Shown here piece by piece: positions 37,769 to 45,662 of a stretch of DNA of 64,000 bases (within the stretch, counting starts at the first letter, position 1; every line of letters begins with the position of its first letter). Both the position numbers and the translations under genes were made by a program. Below the pieces are notes generated by a model that was not told the origin of the DNA, searched no databases, and saw only the letters and a program-made list of their open reading frames with translations. The stretch is from Maridesulfovibrio salexigens DSM 2638 (GTDB lineage: Bacteria > Desulfobacterota > Desulfovibrionia > Desulfovibrionales > Desulfovibrionaceae): NCBI RefSeq assembly GCF_000023445.1, contig NC_012881.1:4225848-4289847 (forward strand). The letters run 5' to 3'.

Positions 37769-38062
37769 ATGGCTACACTTGACGAAAAGATTGCTGAGCT
37801 TAATAAAAGATATGCTGCGGCTCTTGGCGGGCGTGTTGCTGAGCTGGAAGGGTATTTGGAAGGGTATGAAAGCAGCGGGTCTTTCAGTGATCTGGAAAAG
37901 CTGTATAAAAATGCCCATGCTGTAGCAGGTTCAGCTCGAACATTTGGACTTCCTGAAGTGACTGTTAAGGCCAAGGAGCTTGAATTGGCTGCTCGTGACG
38001 GTGCCGATACAGAAATTTTACATGGAAAATTATCAGCGTTGAAAGATTGTATTTCTTCCTGA
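37769..38062 (+). CDS. HPt (histidine phosphotransfer) domain protein
   Basis: 97-residue single-domain protein predicted as a four-helix bundle. The helix NAHAVAGSARTFGLPEVTVKAKELE has the HPt consensus His in AHAVAGSARTFG, followed by the usual small-residue Gly-Ser pair and by KAKELELAARDG. Free HPt proteins shuttle phosphoryl groups between hybrid kinases and response regulators in the cytoplasm. The start is secured by GGAGG five bases upstream; that site is the end of a repeat element. No kinase or regulator lies next to it, so its partners must be elsewhere. It precedes topA by about 120 bases. Confidence 0.82.
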   Translation: MATLDEKIAELNKRYAAALGGRVAELEGYLEGYESSGSFSDLEKLYKNAHAVAGSARTFGLPEVTVKAKELELAARDGADTEILHGKLSALKDCISS

Positions 38063-38185
38063 TTATTTAAGGGTTTAAAAATAACATTTAACTGCTGTGC
38101 ATATGGATTCCGAATGGTGAAATCCCTGTTTCGGTGATTTTTTATGGTTGCATAGTGTTCTCTTGGTGGTTATAGGCTGCAAACT

Positions 38186-40588
38186 ATGAGCAAAGATTTG
38201 ATTGTTGTTGAGTCCCCGGCAAAGGTGAAGACTATCAGTAAGTTTCTTGGCAGGAACTATCAGGTTGCTGCGTCCGTAGGTCACGTACGCGACCTGCCCA
38301 AGAACAAGCTTGGCGTCGAAGAGAATGGTGATTTCACCCCCCAGTATCAGGTCATTCCCGGTAAAGAGGATGTGGTCAATAAGCTGAAGAAGGCAGCGGC
38401 TAAAGCCGATCATGTCTTCCTCGCACCTGACCCCGACCGCGAAGGGGAGGCTATCGGCTGGCATGTGGCAGCCATTATCAAGGAAGTGAACGAGAACGTC
38501 AGCCGTATCCAGTTCAACGAAATTACTGCAAGGGCTGTTAAAGAAGCCCTGGAACATCCGCAGCCGCTCAATGAACAGCTTTTTGATTCCCAGCAGGCCC
38601 GTCGTATTCTGGACCGTCTGGTGGGTTATAAAATTTCTCCCATCCTTTGGAAAAAGGTAAAAAGGGGTATTTCCGCAGGGCGCGTACAGTCCGTTGCGCT
38701 TAAGCTCGTAGTGGAGCGTGAAAAAGCCCGCCGTGCTTTCATCCCTGAAGAATACTGGCTCTTCAAAGCCCATGTGGAAGGTAAAAATCCGCCGCCGTTT
38801 ATAGCCGACCTCTGGAAGGTTGACGGTAAAAAGGCTGAAATCGGTTCTGCTGATGAAGCTGAAGCTTTGCAGAGCAATGTTAAAGGCGTGCCCTTCGAGA
38901 TTACTGATCTCACTGAAAAGGAACGTAAACGCAATCCTCTTCCGCCTTACATTACCTCCACTTTGCAGCAGGATGCCAACCGCAGGCTCGGTTATTCCGC
39001 CAAGCGGACCATGACTCTTGCCCAGCGTCTCTACGAAGGTGTCGAGCTTGGGGATAAAGGTACTACCGCACTGATCACTTATATGCGTACTGACTCCGTA
39101 CGTATTGCCAACGAAGCACGTGATACCGCCAAGAAGGTAATTCTTGATAAGTACGGTGATGAGTTCTATCCGGCCAAACCGCAGGTCTACAAATCCAAAG
39201 GCGGTGCTCAGGATGCTCACGAAGCGATTCGTCCTGTCGACGCATCCATCCTTCCTGAAGACGTAAAGCCTTATCTGCCTGCTGATCAGTTTAAGGTCTA
39301 CAAGCTCATCTGGAATCGTTTTATCGCTTCCCAGATGGCTCCTGCTCGTTTCTGGGATACTGTAGTGACCATTCAGGCCAAGAACACCATCTGGCGTTCC
39401 AAGGGTGAAAGACTTCTTTTCCCCGGTTTTATGCGTGTTACCGGAAAGACCGGTGATGAAAAGCTTATCGAGCTGCCCAAGCTGGAAAAAGGTGAAGTGC
39501 TCAAGGTTGATAAGATCGAGAGCGAACAGAAGTTCACCCAGCCTCCGGCCCGTTATTCTGAAGCTTCCCTCGTGCGTGAGCTTGAGGAGAAGGGCATCGG
39601 TCGTCCGTCTACCTATGCATCAATCATTTCTACCATTCAGGATCGCGGTTACGTGAATCTGGAGGAAAAGAAATTTATTCCCACAGAGCTTGGTTTTGTT
39701 GTCAGCGATCAGCTTTCCGAGCATTTCAAGGAACTTATGGATGTAGGGTTCACCGCTGCCATGGAAAAGCAGCTTGATGATGTTGCTGACGGCAAGATCG
39801 AGTGGACCTCGCTGATGAAGGATTTCGTGGACGGATTTTATCCCACCCTTGAAACTGCTGCTAAAGAAATGAAGCGCGGTGGCGAGGATACCGGGATAAC
39901 CTGTGATAAGTGCGAATCACCAATGGTTATCAAGTTCGGGCGTACCGGCGAATTTCTCGGTTGCTCCAACTATCCGGAATGCAAAAATATCGTCAACTTC
40001 ACTCGCGATGAGAAAGGAAAGATTGTCGTTCTTGAAGAAGAGCCGCCGGAAGAAACCGGGGTTACCTGCGAAAAGTGCGGCAGTGCTATGGCTATCAAGC
40101 GTTCCAATCGTGGTGAATTCCTCGGCTGTACCGGGTATCCCGATTGCCGCAACATCAAGAATTTTGAGCGTGACGATGAGGGCAAGATCAAGGTTGTGGA
40201 AACTCCCACAGCTCAGATTGTCGGTAAATGTCCCGATTGTGATGATGGCGACCTGATCATCAAGCATGCCCGCACCGGCAGCCGCTTCATCGCCTGTTCC
40301 AATTATCCTGACTGCAAACACGCCAAACCTTTCTCTACCGGGGTTAAATGTCCCCGTGAAGGATGTAAGGGTGAACTGGTGGAAAAAAGCTCCCGTCGCG
40401 GCAAGCTCTTCTATTCCTGTGATCAGTATCCGGATTGCGACTATGCGGTCTGGTATCCGCCTATTGACGGACCTTGTCCCAAATGCGGTCATCCTGTGCT
40501 GGTCAAAAAGACCACCCGCGCCAAAGGTGAGCACATCGCCTGTCCTGAGAAAGGTTGCGGCTACGTTCAGGGTGAGGAAGAAAGTTAA
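38186..40588 (+). CDS. topA: DNA topoisomerase I
   Basis: 800-residue type IA topoisomerase that relaxes negative supercoils. The Toprim domain has LIVVESPAKVKTISKFLG and PDPDREGEAIGWH; the active-site tyrosine is Tyr299 in ALITYMRTDSVRI, and QDAHEAIRP and GIGRPSTYASIISTIQDRGYV complete the IA signature. From about residue 570 there are five zinc-ribbon repeats with CxxC...C...YPxC (for example CDKCESPMVIKFG..GCSNYPEC), more than the three of E. coli. The ATG has only a weak ribosome site (AGGCTGC). It is followed by a parS-like palindrome and its own terminator. Confidence 0.96.
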   Translation: MSKDLIVVESPAKVKTISKFLGRNYQVAASVGHVRDLPKNKLGVEENGDFTPQYQVIPGKEDVVNKLKKAAAKADHVFLAPDPDREGEAIGWHVAAIIKEVNENVSRIQFNEITARAVKEALEHPQPLNEQLFDSQQARRILDRLVGYKISPILWKKVKRGISAGRVQSVALKLVVEREKARRAFIPEEYWLFKAHVEGKNPPPFIADLWKVDGKKAEIGSADEAEALQSNVKGVPFEITDLTEKERKRNPLPPYITSTLQQDANRRLGYSAKRTMTLAQRLYEGVELGDKGTTALITYMRTDSVRIANEARDTAKKVILDKYGDEFYPAKPQVYKSKGGAQDAHEAIRPVDASILPEDVKPYLPADQFKVYKLIWNRFIASQMAPARFWDTVVTIQAKNTIWRSKGERLLFPGFMRVTGKTGDEKLIELPKLEKGEVLKVDKIESEQKFTQPPARYSEASLVRELEEKGIGRPSTYASIISTIQDRGYVNLEEKKFIPTELGFVVSDQLSEHFKELMDVGFTAAMEKQLDDVADGKIEWTSLMKDFVDGFYPTLETAAKEMKRGGEDTGITCDKCESPMVIKFGRTGEFLGCSNYPECKNIVNFTRDEKGKIVVLEEEPPEETGVTCEKCGSAMAIKRSNRGEFLGCTGYPDCRNIKNFERDDEGKIKVVETPTAQIVGKCPDCDDGDLIIKHARTGSRFIACSNYPDCKHAKPFSTGVKCPREGCKGELVEKSSRRGKLFYSCDQYPDCDYAVWYPPIDGPCPKCGHPVLVKKTTRAKGEHIACPEKGCGYVQGEEES

Positions 40589-40604
40589 ATTTGATAAGTA
40601 TTTG

Positions 40605-40618
40605 GTTTCACGTGAAAC
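40605..40618. promoter_or_regulatory. parS-like ParB-binding palindrome
   Basis: GTTTCACGTGAAAC is a perfect 14-bp palindrome identical to the core of the bacterial parS consensus (TGTTTCACGTGAAACA), lying 17 bases after the topA stop and about 33 kb from dnaA, which is a normal distance from oriC for a parS site. Confidence 0.75.
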
Positions 40619-40643
40619 TAGAATTTTTCATGAAAAAATCTAG
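40618..40643. repeat. 26-bp palindrome next to the parS-like site
   Basis: CTAGAATTTTTC with its near complement GAAAAAATCTAG round ATG-centred TCATGA, one mismatched pair. It abuts the parS-like palindrome directly, sharing one base. Confidence 0.55.
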
Positions 40644-40660
40644 TTAAGTGTTAGATCAAT

Positions 40661-40696
40661 AAAGACCTTTCCAAAATATTTTTGGGAAGGTCTTTT
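40661..40696 (+). terminator. topA terminator
   Basis: Stem AAAGACCTT..CC with GG..AAGGTCTTT and an AT loop, followed by TTTT. Confidence 0.82.
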
Positions 40697-40819
40697 AGCG
40701 TTTAATCAGCCCGTTTCAAGAACGCTGCTTTTTGAAATTGGCCTAGTATCAATTTTTCGTGTATTTTGCCCTCAGCGGTTGGGTGAAATGAATGACCGCA
40801 CGAATTTTTTAATGTAAAC

Positions 40820-40896
40820 AGCGAAGCTTAATAAAAGGTTTCTCTGGTCCCCGAAGGGCCGTCGGAGGCCTTTAAATAAAAGCGCGATAGCGCATC
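40820..40896 (+). repeat. Dispersed GC-rich intergenic repeat, copy 5
   Basis: Blocks in order: GCGAAGCTTAATAAAAGG, TTTCTCTGGTCCC, GCCGTCGGAGGCC and AAAGCGCGATAGCGCATCA. All but the first are shared with copies 4 and 7 in the same order. Confidence 0.7.
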
Positions 40897-40916
40897 AGAA
40901 TAAATAAGGAAATAAT

Positions 40917-41834
40917 ATGTCTGAAGAATATAAATTTGGCTGGGTTGCTTTGATCGGCCCGCCTAACGCAGGTAAATCCACTCTCATGAACCACTATCTG
41001 GGCCAGAAGGTGGCAATTGTTTCACCCAAACCCCAGACCACCCGTAACCGCATCAGCGGTATCCTGAGTGATGAAAATTCACAGGTCGTCTTTCTGGACA
41101 CCCCCGGTATCCACCGCATGCGCGGCAAGATGAACCGCTTCCTGCTTGATTCCGCCTGGGAAGCTCTCGGCAACGCCGATGCTATTGTGGTTTTGTTTGA
41201 CGCAGCTCTTTACGCTGCTAAACCGCACCTGATGGAACAGGAACTGGCTCCGGTCGTTAAGCCCGTGAACCAGTCTCGCAAAAAGCTTTTTGTGGCTGTT
41301 AACAAGGTCGATAAGGTTAAGGATAAAGCCAAGCTTCTTCCGGTTATGGAAAAGGCTCAGGAACTTTGGCCAGAAGCTGAGTTTATTCCCGTTTCCGCTT
41401 TGAAAGGTGATGGAGCGGATGTGCTGCTGGAAAAGGTCATTGAGACCCTGCCCGAAGGCGCACCCATGTTCCCTGAAGATCAGGTTTCCACCGTGCCCAT
41501 GCGCTTTATGGCTGCTGAGACTGTGCGTGAAAAGCTTTTCATGAGTTTGCAGCAGGAACTTCCTTACTCCACCGCGGTTGAGATTGAATTCTGGACCGAG
41601 GAACCGGAGCGCAATCTGGTTAATATCGGGGCGATCATCTACACCACCAAGAAGAATCACAAAGGTATGATCATCGGTAAGGGTGGCCAGAATCTTAAGA
41701 AAATAGGCACTCAGGCCAGACGTGAACTGGAAGAGATGCTTGAAATGAAAGTTATGCTCGAACTCTGGGTTAAGGTACGTGAAGGCTGGACTGAAGACGT
41801 CGGTTTTCTGCGTTCCCTTGGACTCGGCGAGTAG
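40917..41834 (+). CDS. era: GTPase Era
   Basis: 305-residue essential GTPase that binds 16S rRNA 3' end during 30S maturation. G1 is ALIGPPNAGKSTLMN, the switch region has SPKPQTTRNRISGIL, G3 is FLDTPGIHR, G4 is VAVNKVDKV and G5 VSALKG. The C-terminal KH domain (from about residue 215) has EIEFWTEEPERNLVNIGAIIYTTKKNHKGMIIGKGGQNLKKIGTQAR, where GKGGQNLK is the RNA-binding GXXG loop. AAGGA seven bases upstream fixes the ATG, just outside a repeat element. Length is normal. The following YggS gene lies 103 bases on, with a sigma-28-like promoter in the gap. Confidence 0.96.
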   Translation: MSEEYKFGWVALIGPPNAGKSTLMNHYLGQKVAIVSPKPQTTRNRISGILSDENSQVVFLDTPGIHRMRGKMNRFLLDSAWEALGNADAIVVLFDAALYAAKPHLMEQELAPVVKPVNQSRKKLFVAVNKVDKVKDKAKLLPVMEKAQELWPEAEFIPVSALKGDGADVLLEKVIETLPEGAPMFPEDQVSTVPMRFMAAETVREKLFMSLQQELPYSTAVEIEFWTEEPERNLVNIGAIIYTTKKNHKGMIIGKGGQNLKKIGTQARRELEEMLEMKVMLELWVKVREGWTEDVGFLRSLGLGE

Positions 41835-41873
41835 TCGATTCTGTGAAATCTTGTCCTTTTGTTTTCTTTTTAT

Positions 41874-41900
41874 TAAAGAAATTTATATAACCAACCGAAT
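41874..41900 (+). promoter_or_regulatory. Possible sigma-28 (FliA) promoter
   Basis: TAAAG, 15 bases, then ACCGAAT, close to the flagellar consensus TAAAG-N15-GCCGATAA. It lies 38 bases before yggS, the first gene of the run that continues into motA. Confidence 0.4.
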
Positions 41901-41937
41901 TTTACTGTATGCCGTTGCATAAAATGGCAGTGTGACG

Positions 41938-42642
41938 ATGAGTAACAGGGAAAAAGAACTTATTGAAAATATCTCAGAGGTTAAGGAAGAAGTCGCTCAG
42001 GCCTGCCTTAGGGCCGGTCGAAAACCCGAAGAAGTGACCGTCATGGCGGTCTCCAAGCTTCACGCCGCCTCTGATATTGAGATTTTGTACAATGCCGGGC
42101 ACCGCTGTTTTGGGGAATCCTATGTGCAGGAAGCCCTCGCCAAGCAGGAAGAGCTGTCCGGTCTGGATATAGACTGGCATTTTATTGGCGGTCTGCAATC
42201 CAAGAAGGCCAAGCAGGTTGCCGGGAAGTTCAGCGCAGTTCATAGTGTGGACAGTTCTAAACTTGCCGGACTGCTGAATAAAAAAGCAGAAGCTTTGGAT
42301 GTCGTTCAGAATATCCTCATTCAGGTGAATACCGCTTGTGAGGGTCAGAAGTGCGGGGTGACTGAAGAGACACTCCCTGCTTTGGTTGAAGAGATTCAGG
42401 GCTATAAAAACCTTAAGCTGATCGGACTTATGGCTCTGCCTCCATTTTTCGGAGATCCCGAAGGGGCAAGGCCTTATTTCGCAAGGCTGCGTATGCTTTC
42501 CGAAGGCATGGAAAAGCTTTTCGGAATCAAGCTGCCGGAACTTTCAATGGGCATGACCGGAGATTTCCGGGTAGCCATTGAAGAAGGTTCAACCATGATC
42601 AGGGTCGGTACTAAGATTTTCGGCACCAGGCCGGGCTATTAA
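41938..42642 (+). CDS. YggS-family pyridoxal-phosphate homeostasis protein
   Basis: 234-residue PLP-binding protein of the YggS/PROSC family, which maintains free PLP levels and has no known catalytic turnover. The PLP lysine is in VMAVSKLHAASDIEILY, with GHRCFGESYVQEALAKQEEL (the NYVQE-like block), WHFIGGLQSKKAKQV, CGVTEETLPALVEEI and the phosphate-binding LSMGMTGDFRVAIEEGSTMIRVGTKIFGTR at the end. A GTG two codons upstream is an alternative start. It lies 27 bases before motA and so probably shares its transcript, a pairing also seen with cell-division genes in other bacteria (ylmE). Confidence 0.92.
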   Translation: MSNREKELIENISEVKEEVAQACLRAGRKPEEVTVMAVSKLHAASDIEILYNAGHRCFGESYVQEALAKQEELSGLDIDWHFIGGLQSKKAKQVAGKFSAVHSVDSSKLAGLLNKKAEALDVVQNILIQVNTACEGQKCGVTEETLPALVEEIQGYKNLKLIGLMALPPFFGDPEGARPYFARLRMLSEGMEKLFGIKLPELSMGMTGDFRVAIEEGSTMIRVGTKIFGTRPGY

Positions 42643-42669
42643 ACTTTAAAACACCCACAGGCGGACTGA

Positions 42670-43431
42670 ATGGATCTGGGTACAGTTATAGGAATAGTTC
42701 TATCTTTCGGGCTTGTTCTTTCGGCTATTCTGGTCGGAAGTTCGCTGGCTATTTTTATTTCCGTGCCCTCCGTGCTGATTGTTATCGGCGGGACCATCGG
42801 TGCATCGCTGGTTAACTATCCCATGGGCCATGTGCTTGGGGTTGTAGGGGTTATTAAAAAGACTTTTTTTTCCAGTCTTGAATCCCCGGGTGAGATCATC
42901 GATAAGTTCATGGATTTCGCTAACCGCGCCCGCCGCGAAGGTATTCTTTCTCTTGAACCTGCCTTGAAATCCATTGAAGACGATTTCCTGCGCAAAGGGC
43001 TGCAACTTACAGTTGACGGCCTTGAGCCGCAGGTTATTCAGGAGATTCTGGAAACTGAAATTCAGTATCTTGAGAACAGGCATGAAACCGGGGCTGAAAT
43101 TCTCAAAGTTTTCGCAGACTTTGCCCCGGCTATGGGTATGATCGGTACAGTTATCGGTCTGGTACAGATGCTTCAGACCATGAGTGATCCAAGTACCATT
43201 GGTCCTGCAATGGCGGTTGCGCTGCTGACTACACTTTATGGCGCGATTTTGGCCAACCTTGTTTTCACGCCTATGTCCGGTAAACTCAAGACCCGCAGTA
43301 AGGAGGAAATCCTGCTTAGGGAAATGGTTATGGAAGGCATTATCTCAATTTCCAAAGGTGAAAACCCCAAAATTATCGAGGAGAAGCTGAACAGCTTCCT
43401 GCCTCCTAAAATACGTAAGATTACGGATTAA
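42670..43431 (+). CDS. motA: Flagellar motor stator protein MotA
   Basis: 253-residue stator subunit with four transmembrane helices; five MotA surround two MotB in the stator. TM1 is TVIGIVLSFGLVLSAILVG, TM2 SVLIVIGGTIGASLVNYPM; the cytoplasmic loop (about residues 55-165) includes ENRHETGAEILKVFADFAPAMGMIGTVIGLVQML with the conserved Pro of TM3, and TM4 is AMAVALLTTLYGAILANLVFTPM. It belongs to the MotA/PomA group of Gram-negatives with moderate cytoplasmic loop. Charged residues for rotor contact lie in the loop (RRE, EEI). First gene of a flagellar cluster; a short gap to motB. Confidence 0.93.
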   Translation: MDLGTVIGIVLSFGLVLSAILVGSSLAIFISVPSVLIVIGGTIGASLVNYPMGHVLGVVGVIKKTFFSSLESPGEIIDKFMDFANRARREGILSLEPALKSIEDDFLRKGLQLTVDGLEPQVIQEILETEIQYLENRHETGAEILKVFADFAPAMGMIGTVIGLVQMLQTMSDPSTIGPAMAVALLTTLYGAILANLVFTPMSGKLKTRSKEEILLREMVMEGIISISKGENPKIIEEKLNSFLPPKIRKITD

Positions 43432-43467
43432 CTGGCGTAACGGACTGAAACGGTTACCGGGGGATAA

Positions 43468-44298
43468 ATGGGTAGGAAGAAGAAGCCGCCTGAGCCGGAG
43501 GGCCAGCCTTTATGGCTGATCACCTTTAGTGACCTCATGACCCTGATGCTCACCTTTTTTGTGCTTTTGGTGAGTATGTCAGTTGTCGATGAACGCCGTA
43601 AGCTTGTGGTTCTCGGTTCCATTATCGGTACTTTCGGTTTTGGAAGCAAAGGGTATGATGTCCTTTCCGATACCCAGTCCCGCAAGACTGTTCAGGTCGG
43701 TCCTATGGAATTGCAGGCTGACCTTGAGCCTATCAAGCCGTTACTCTGGGAATTTGCGGAAGAAGATTTGCGCTTTGAATCAAATCGTTTTGTGCAGATT
43801 CTTTCCATTGGTGCCGATGTCCTTTTCACTCCTGACAGCACCAGTCTCTCAATTGAAGGTACACGAATTCTTGATACCGTACTTCCGGTTCTGAAAAGGG
43901 TTAAGCATCCGGTTCTTGTTGCAGGGCATACTTCTATCCTGCGCGATGAGCTGGGTGAGGATTACCGGGTGGAAGACCGGGATCTCACTCCGGATATCTC
44001 ATGGAAGATTTCTCTGAACAGATCTCTCGCTGTCTATAATTACCTGATCCGCAACGGCATGGATTCAGAGATGCTCAAGATGGAAGCTTTTGGTAAATTC
44101 AGGCCTCGGCATCCAAATTCCACCCCTGAAGGGCGTAAGATGAATCGCAGGGTGGATCTTGTTCTTGATACTCGCAGTGCGGCTGTTTCCAAGGAAATAA
44201 AGGAGTATCAACCTCCGCGTAAGGAAGATGATAAATTCAAGTTTGATGATTTTGTCTTCCCTATCGGTGATGCCGAAAAACCGCCTAAAGGACAGTGA
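43468..44298 (+). CDS. motB: MotB-family stator protein 1 (OmpA domain)
   Basis: 276-residue MotB-like protein. It has a short cytoplasmic tail, one TM helix WLITFSDLMTLMLTFFVLLVSM containing the proton-channel Asp22, a plug/linker, and an OmpA-like peptidoglycan-binding domain (about residues 110-240) with FTPDSTSLSIEG, VAGHTSILRDELGEDYRVEDRDL and NSTPEGRKMNRRVDLVL. Between GHTS and the NRSLAVYNYL helix there is an insertion of about 15 charged residues (residues about 155-175) compared with MotB2. It is followed nine bases later by a second MotB-like gene, so the stator may use one, the other, or both. The tail after 245 is Lys/Asp-rich. Confidence 0.88.
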   Translation: MGRKKKPPEPEGQPLWLITFSDLMTLMLTFFVLLVSMSVVDERRKLVVLGSIIGTFGFGSKGYDVLSDTQSRKTVQVGPMELQADLEPIKPLLWEFAEEDLRFESNRFVQILSIGADVLFTPDSTSLSIEGTRILDTVLPVLKRVKHPVLVAGHTSILRDELGEDYRVEDRDLTPDISWKISLNRSLAVYNYLIRNGMDSEMLKMEAFGKFRPRHPNSTPEGRKMNRRVDLVLDTRSAAVSKEIKEYQPPRKEDDKFKFDDFVFPIGDAEKPPKGQ

Positions 44299-44307
44299 GA
44301 GTGATTC

Positions 44308-45036
44308 ATGGGTCGTGATAAAGTAAAAAAGCCGCCGGATCCGGGCGGGGGATGGCTGGTCACATTCTCCGATTTGGTTACCCTGCTTTTGACTTTTTTT
44401 GTGCTCTTGCTAAGTATGGCATCAATGGACCAGAGTTTTATTACCCGCGTTACCATTATGCCGGCGGAACTTGGTTTTCTTGATAAGCGAGGTTCCGGGC
44501 GGGTAACTGCCAAGGTAAAGCTGGTCAGTGAATTTCTGGAGCGTCCTTGGGAAGTATTGGAAAAACAGAACCGCATTAAGGATTTGCTTTTTCCGGATGA
44601 TGTTTTGCCGCCGGACATGGATCGGGCTACTCTTGATGAGAACCTTAAGGTTCTTGCAAAGCCTGAGGGTGTCGCACTGGTACTGACGGATAAGCTTATG
44701 TTTCCCCTTGGTAAGTCAGAACTTGACGAGAGGGCAAAAATACTGCTTTACCAATTGGTTCCAGTACTTGATTATCTTGGTTCCGCTGATGTGAATATTG
44801 CCGGATATACCGATAATGTGGGTGGCATGAGGCCATCGAACTTTCGGTTATCAGGTGAGCGGGCCATGGCCGTGCTTACATATTTTGTGGAGCAGGGTAT
44901 AATGAATGACCGGTTGACAGTTTCCGCTTGCGGTCCGACTTTTCCGTTGTACAGCAATACAACGCCGGAAGGACGAGCCCAGAACAGGCGGGTTGAAATA
45001 TTGATAAAGACGACTCCCCCTATGGGGGGCTATTAG
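44308..45036 (+). CDS. MotB-family stator protein 2 (OmpA domain)
   Basis: 242-residue paralogue of the preceding MotB. The TM segment is GGGWLVTFSDLVTLLLTFFVLLLSM with Asp22 conserved at the same residue number. The OmpA-like domain (about 130-235) has LMFPLGKSELDERAK, NIAGYTDNVGG (the intact GxTD peptidoglycan motif), LSGERAMAVLTYFVEQG and NTTPEGRAQNRRVEILI. It lacks the insertion of MotB1 and is about 34 residues shorter. The linker between TM and OmpA domain has an unusual charged stretch (ERPWEVLEKQNRIKDLLFPDDVLPP). Ribosome site is GAGAGTG. Whether the pair forms heteromeric stators is an open question. Confidence 0.88.
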   Translation: MGRDKVKKPPDPGGGWLVTFSDLVTLLLTFFVLLLSMASMDQSFITRVTIMPAELGFLDKRGSGRVTAKVKLVSEFLERPWEVLEKQNRIKDLLFPDDVLPPDMDRATLDENLKVLAKPEGVALVLTDKLMFPLGKSELDERAKILLYQLVPVLDYLGSADVNIAGYTDNVGGMRPSNFRLSGERAMAVLTYFVEQGIMNDRLTVSACGPTFPLYSNTTPEGRAQNRRVEILIKTTPPMGGY

Positions 45037-45065
45037 CTCAGTAAAAATACATAAGAGGGTGAATC

Positions 45066-45566
45066 ATGGCTGATGAAGGTCAGGAACCGAAAAAGAAAGG
45101 CGGAATGCTGAAGTGGATAATTCTTATCCTGCTTCTTGCTATACTTGGTGGCGGTGGTTTTTTCGCCTACAAGAAATTTTTTGCCGCCCAGCCTGAAGAT
45201 GCTGTGGAAGAACCTAAGGATAATCAGGCCGCTGAGGGTGAAGATCCGGGAACTCTTCCCGGTGACGGTTTTACCGTTACCCTGCCTACTTTTGTAGTTA
45301 ACCTCGCTGACCCTCTCGGGCGTAGGTATCTTAAGCTTGGGGTTGATGTTGAGGTTATCAGCGAAGAGGCCGTGGCGGAGCTTTCCAAAAAAGAACCTAT
45401 GGTCAAGGATACACTTATCCTGCTGCTTTCCAGCAAGACCTATCAGGATCTTTCCACAATGGAGAGCAAGATTCTGCTGAAAAAGGAAATTGTGGACCGA
45501 CTGAACCAGATTCTGGGCGGCTCTAAGGTTTTACAGGTATATTTTACGGATATGGTTATCCAGTAG
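45066..45566 (+). CDS. fliL: Flagellar basal-body-associated protein FliL
   Basis: 166-residue inner-membrane protein with a Lys-rich N-terminal tail, one TM helix (LKWIILILLLAILGGGGFFAYKKF, residues about 15-38), an acidic linker (AAQPEDAVEEPKDNQAAEGEDPG) and a periplasmic domain (about 65-166) with TVTLPTFVVNLADPLGRRYLKLGVDVEV and KEPMVKDTLILLLSSKTYQDLSTMESKILLKKEIVDRLNQIL, typical of FliL. It stabilises stators around the rod and boosts torque. Directly follows the MotB genes, as expected from its stator role. GAGGGTG precedes the ATG by nine bases. Confidence 0.92.
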   Translation: MADEGQEPKKKGGMLKWIILILLLAILGGGGFFAYKKFFAAQPEDAVEEPKDNQAAEGEDPGTLPGDGFTVTLPTFVVNLADPLGRRYLKLGVDVEVISEEAVAELSKKEPMVKDTLILLLSSKTYQDLSTMESKILLKKEIVDRLNQILGGSKVLQVYFTDMVIQ

Positions 45567-45662
45567 CACGGTTTTTGCTTAACCCCTTGATGGTGTGTCG
45601 ATTTTATGTCGTCAGGACTGTTTTCACGGGATGGCCAATGAATAATCCGGAGGTAGGCTGCA

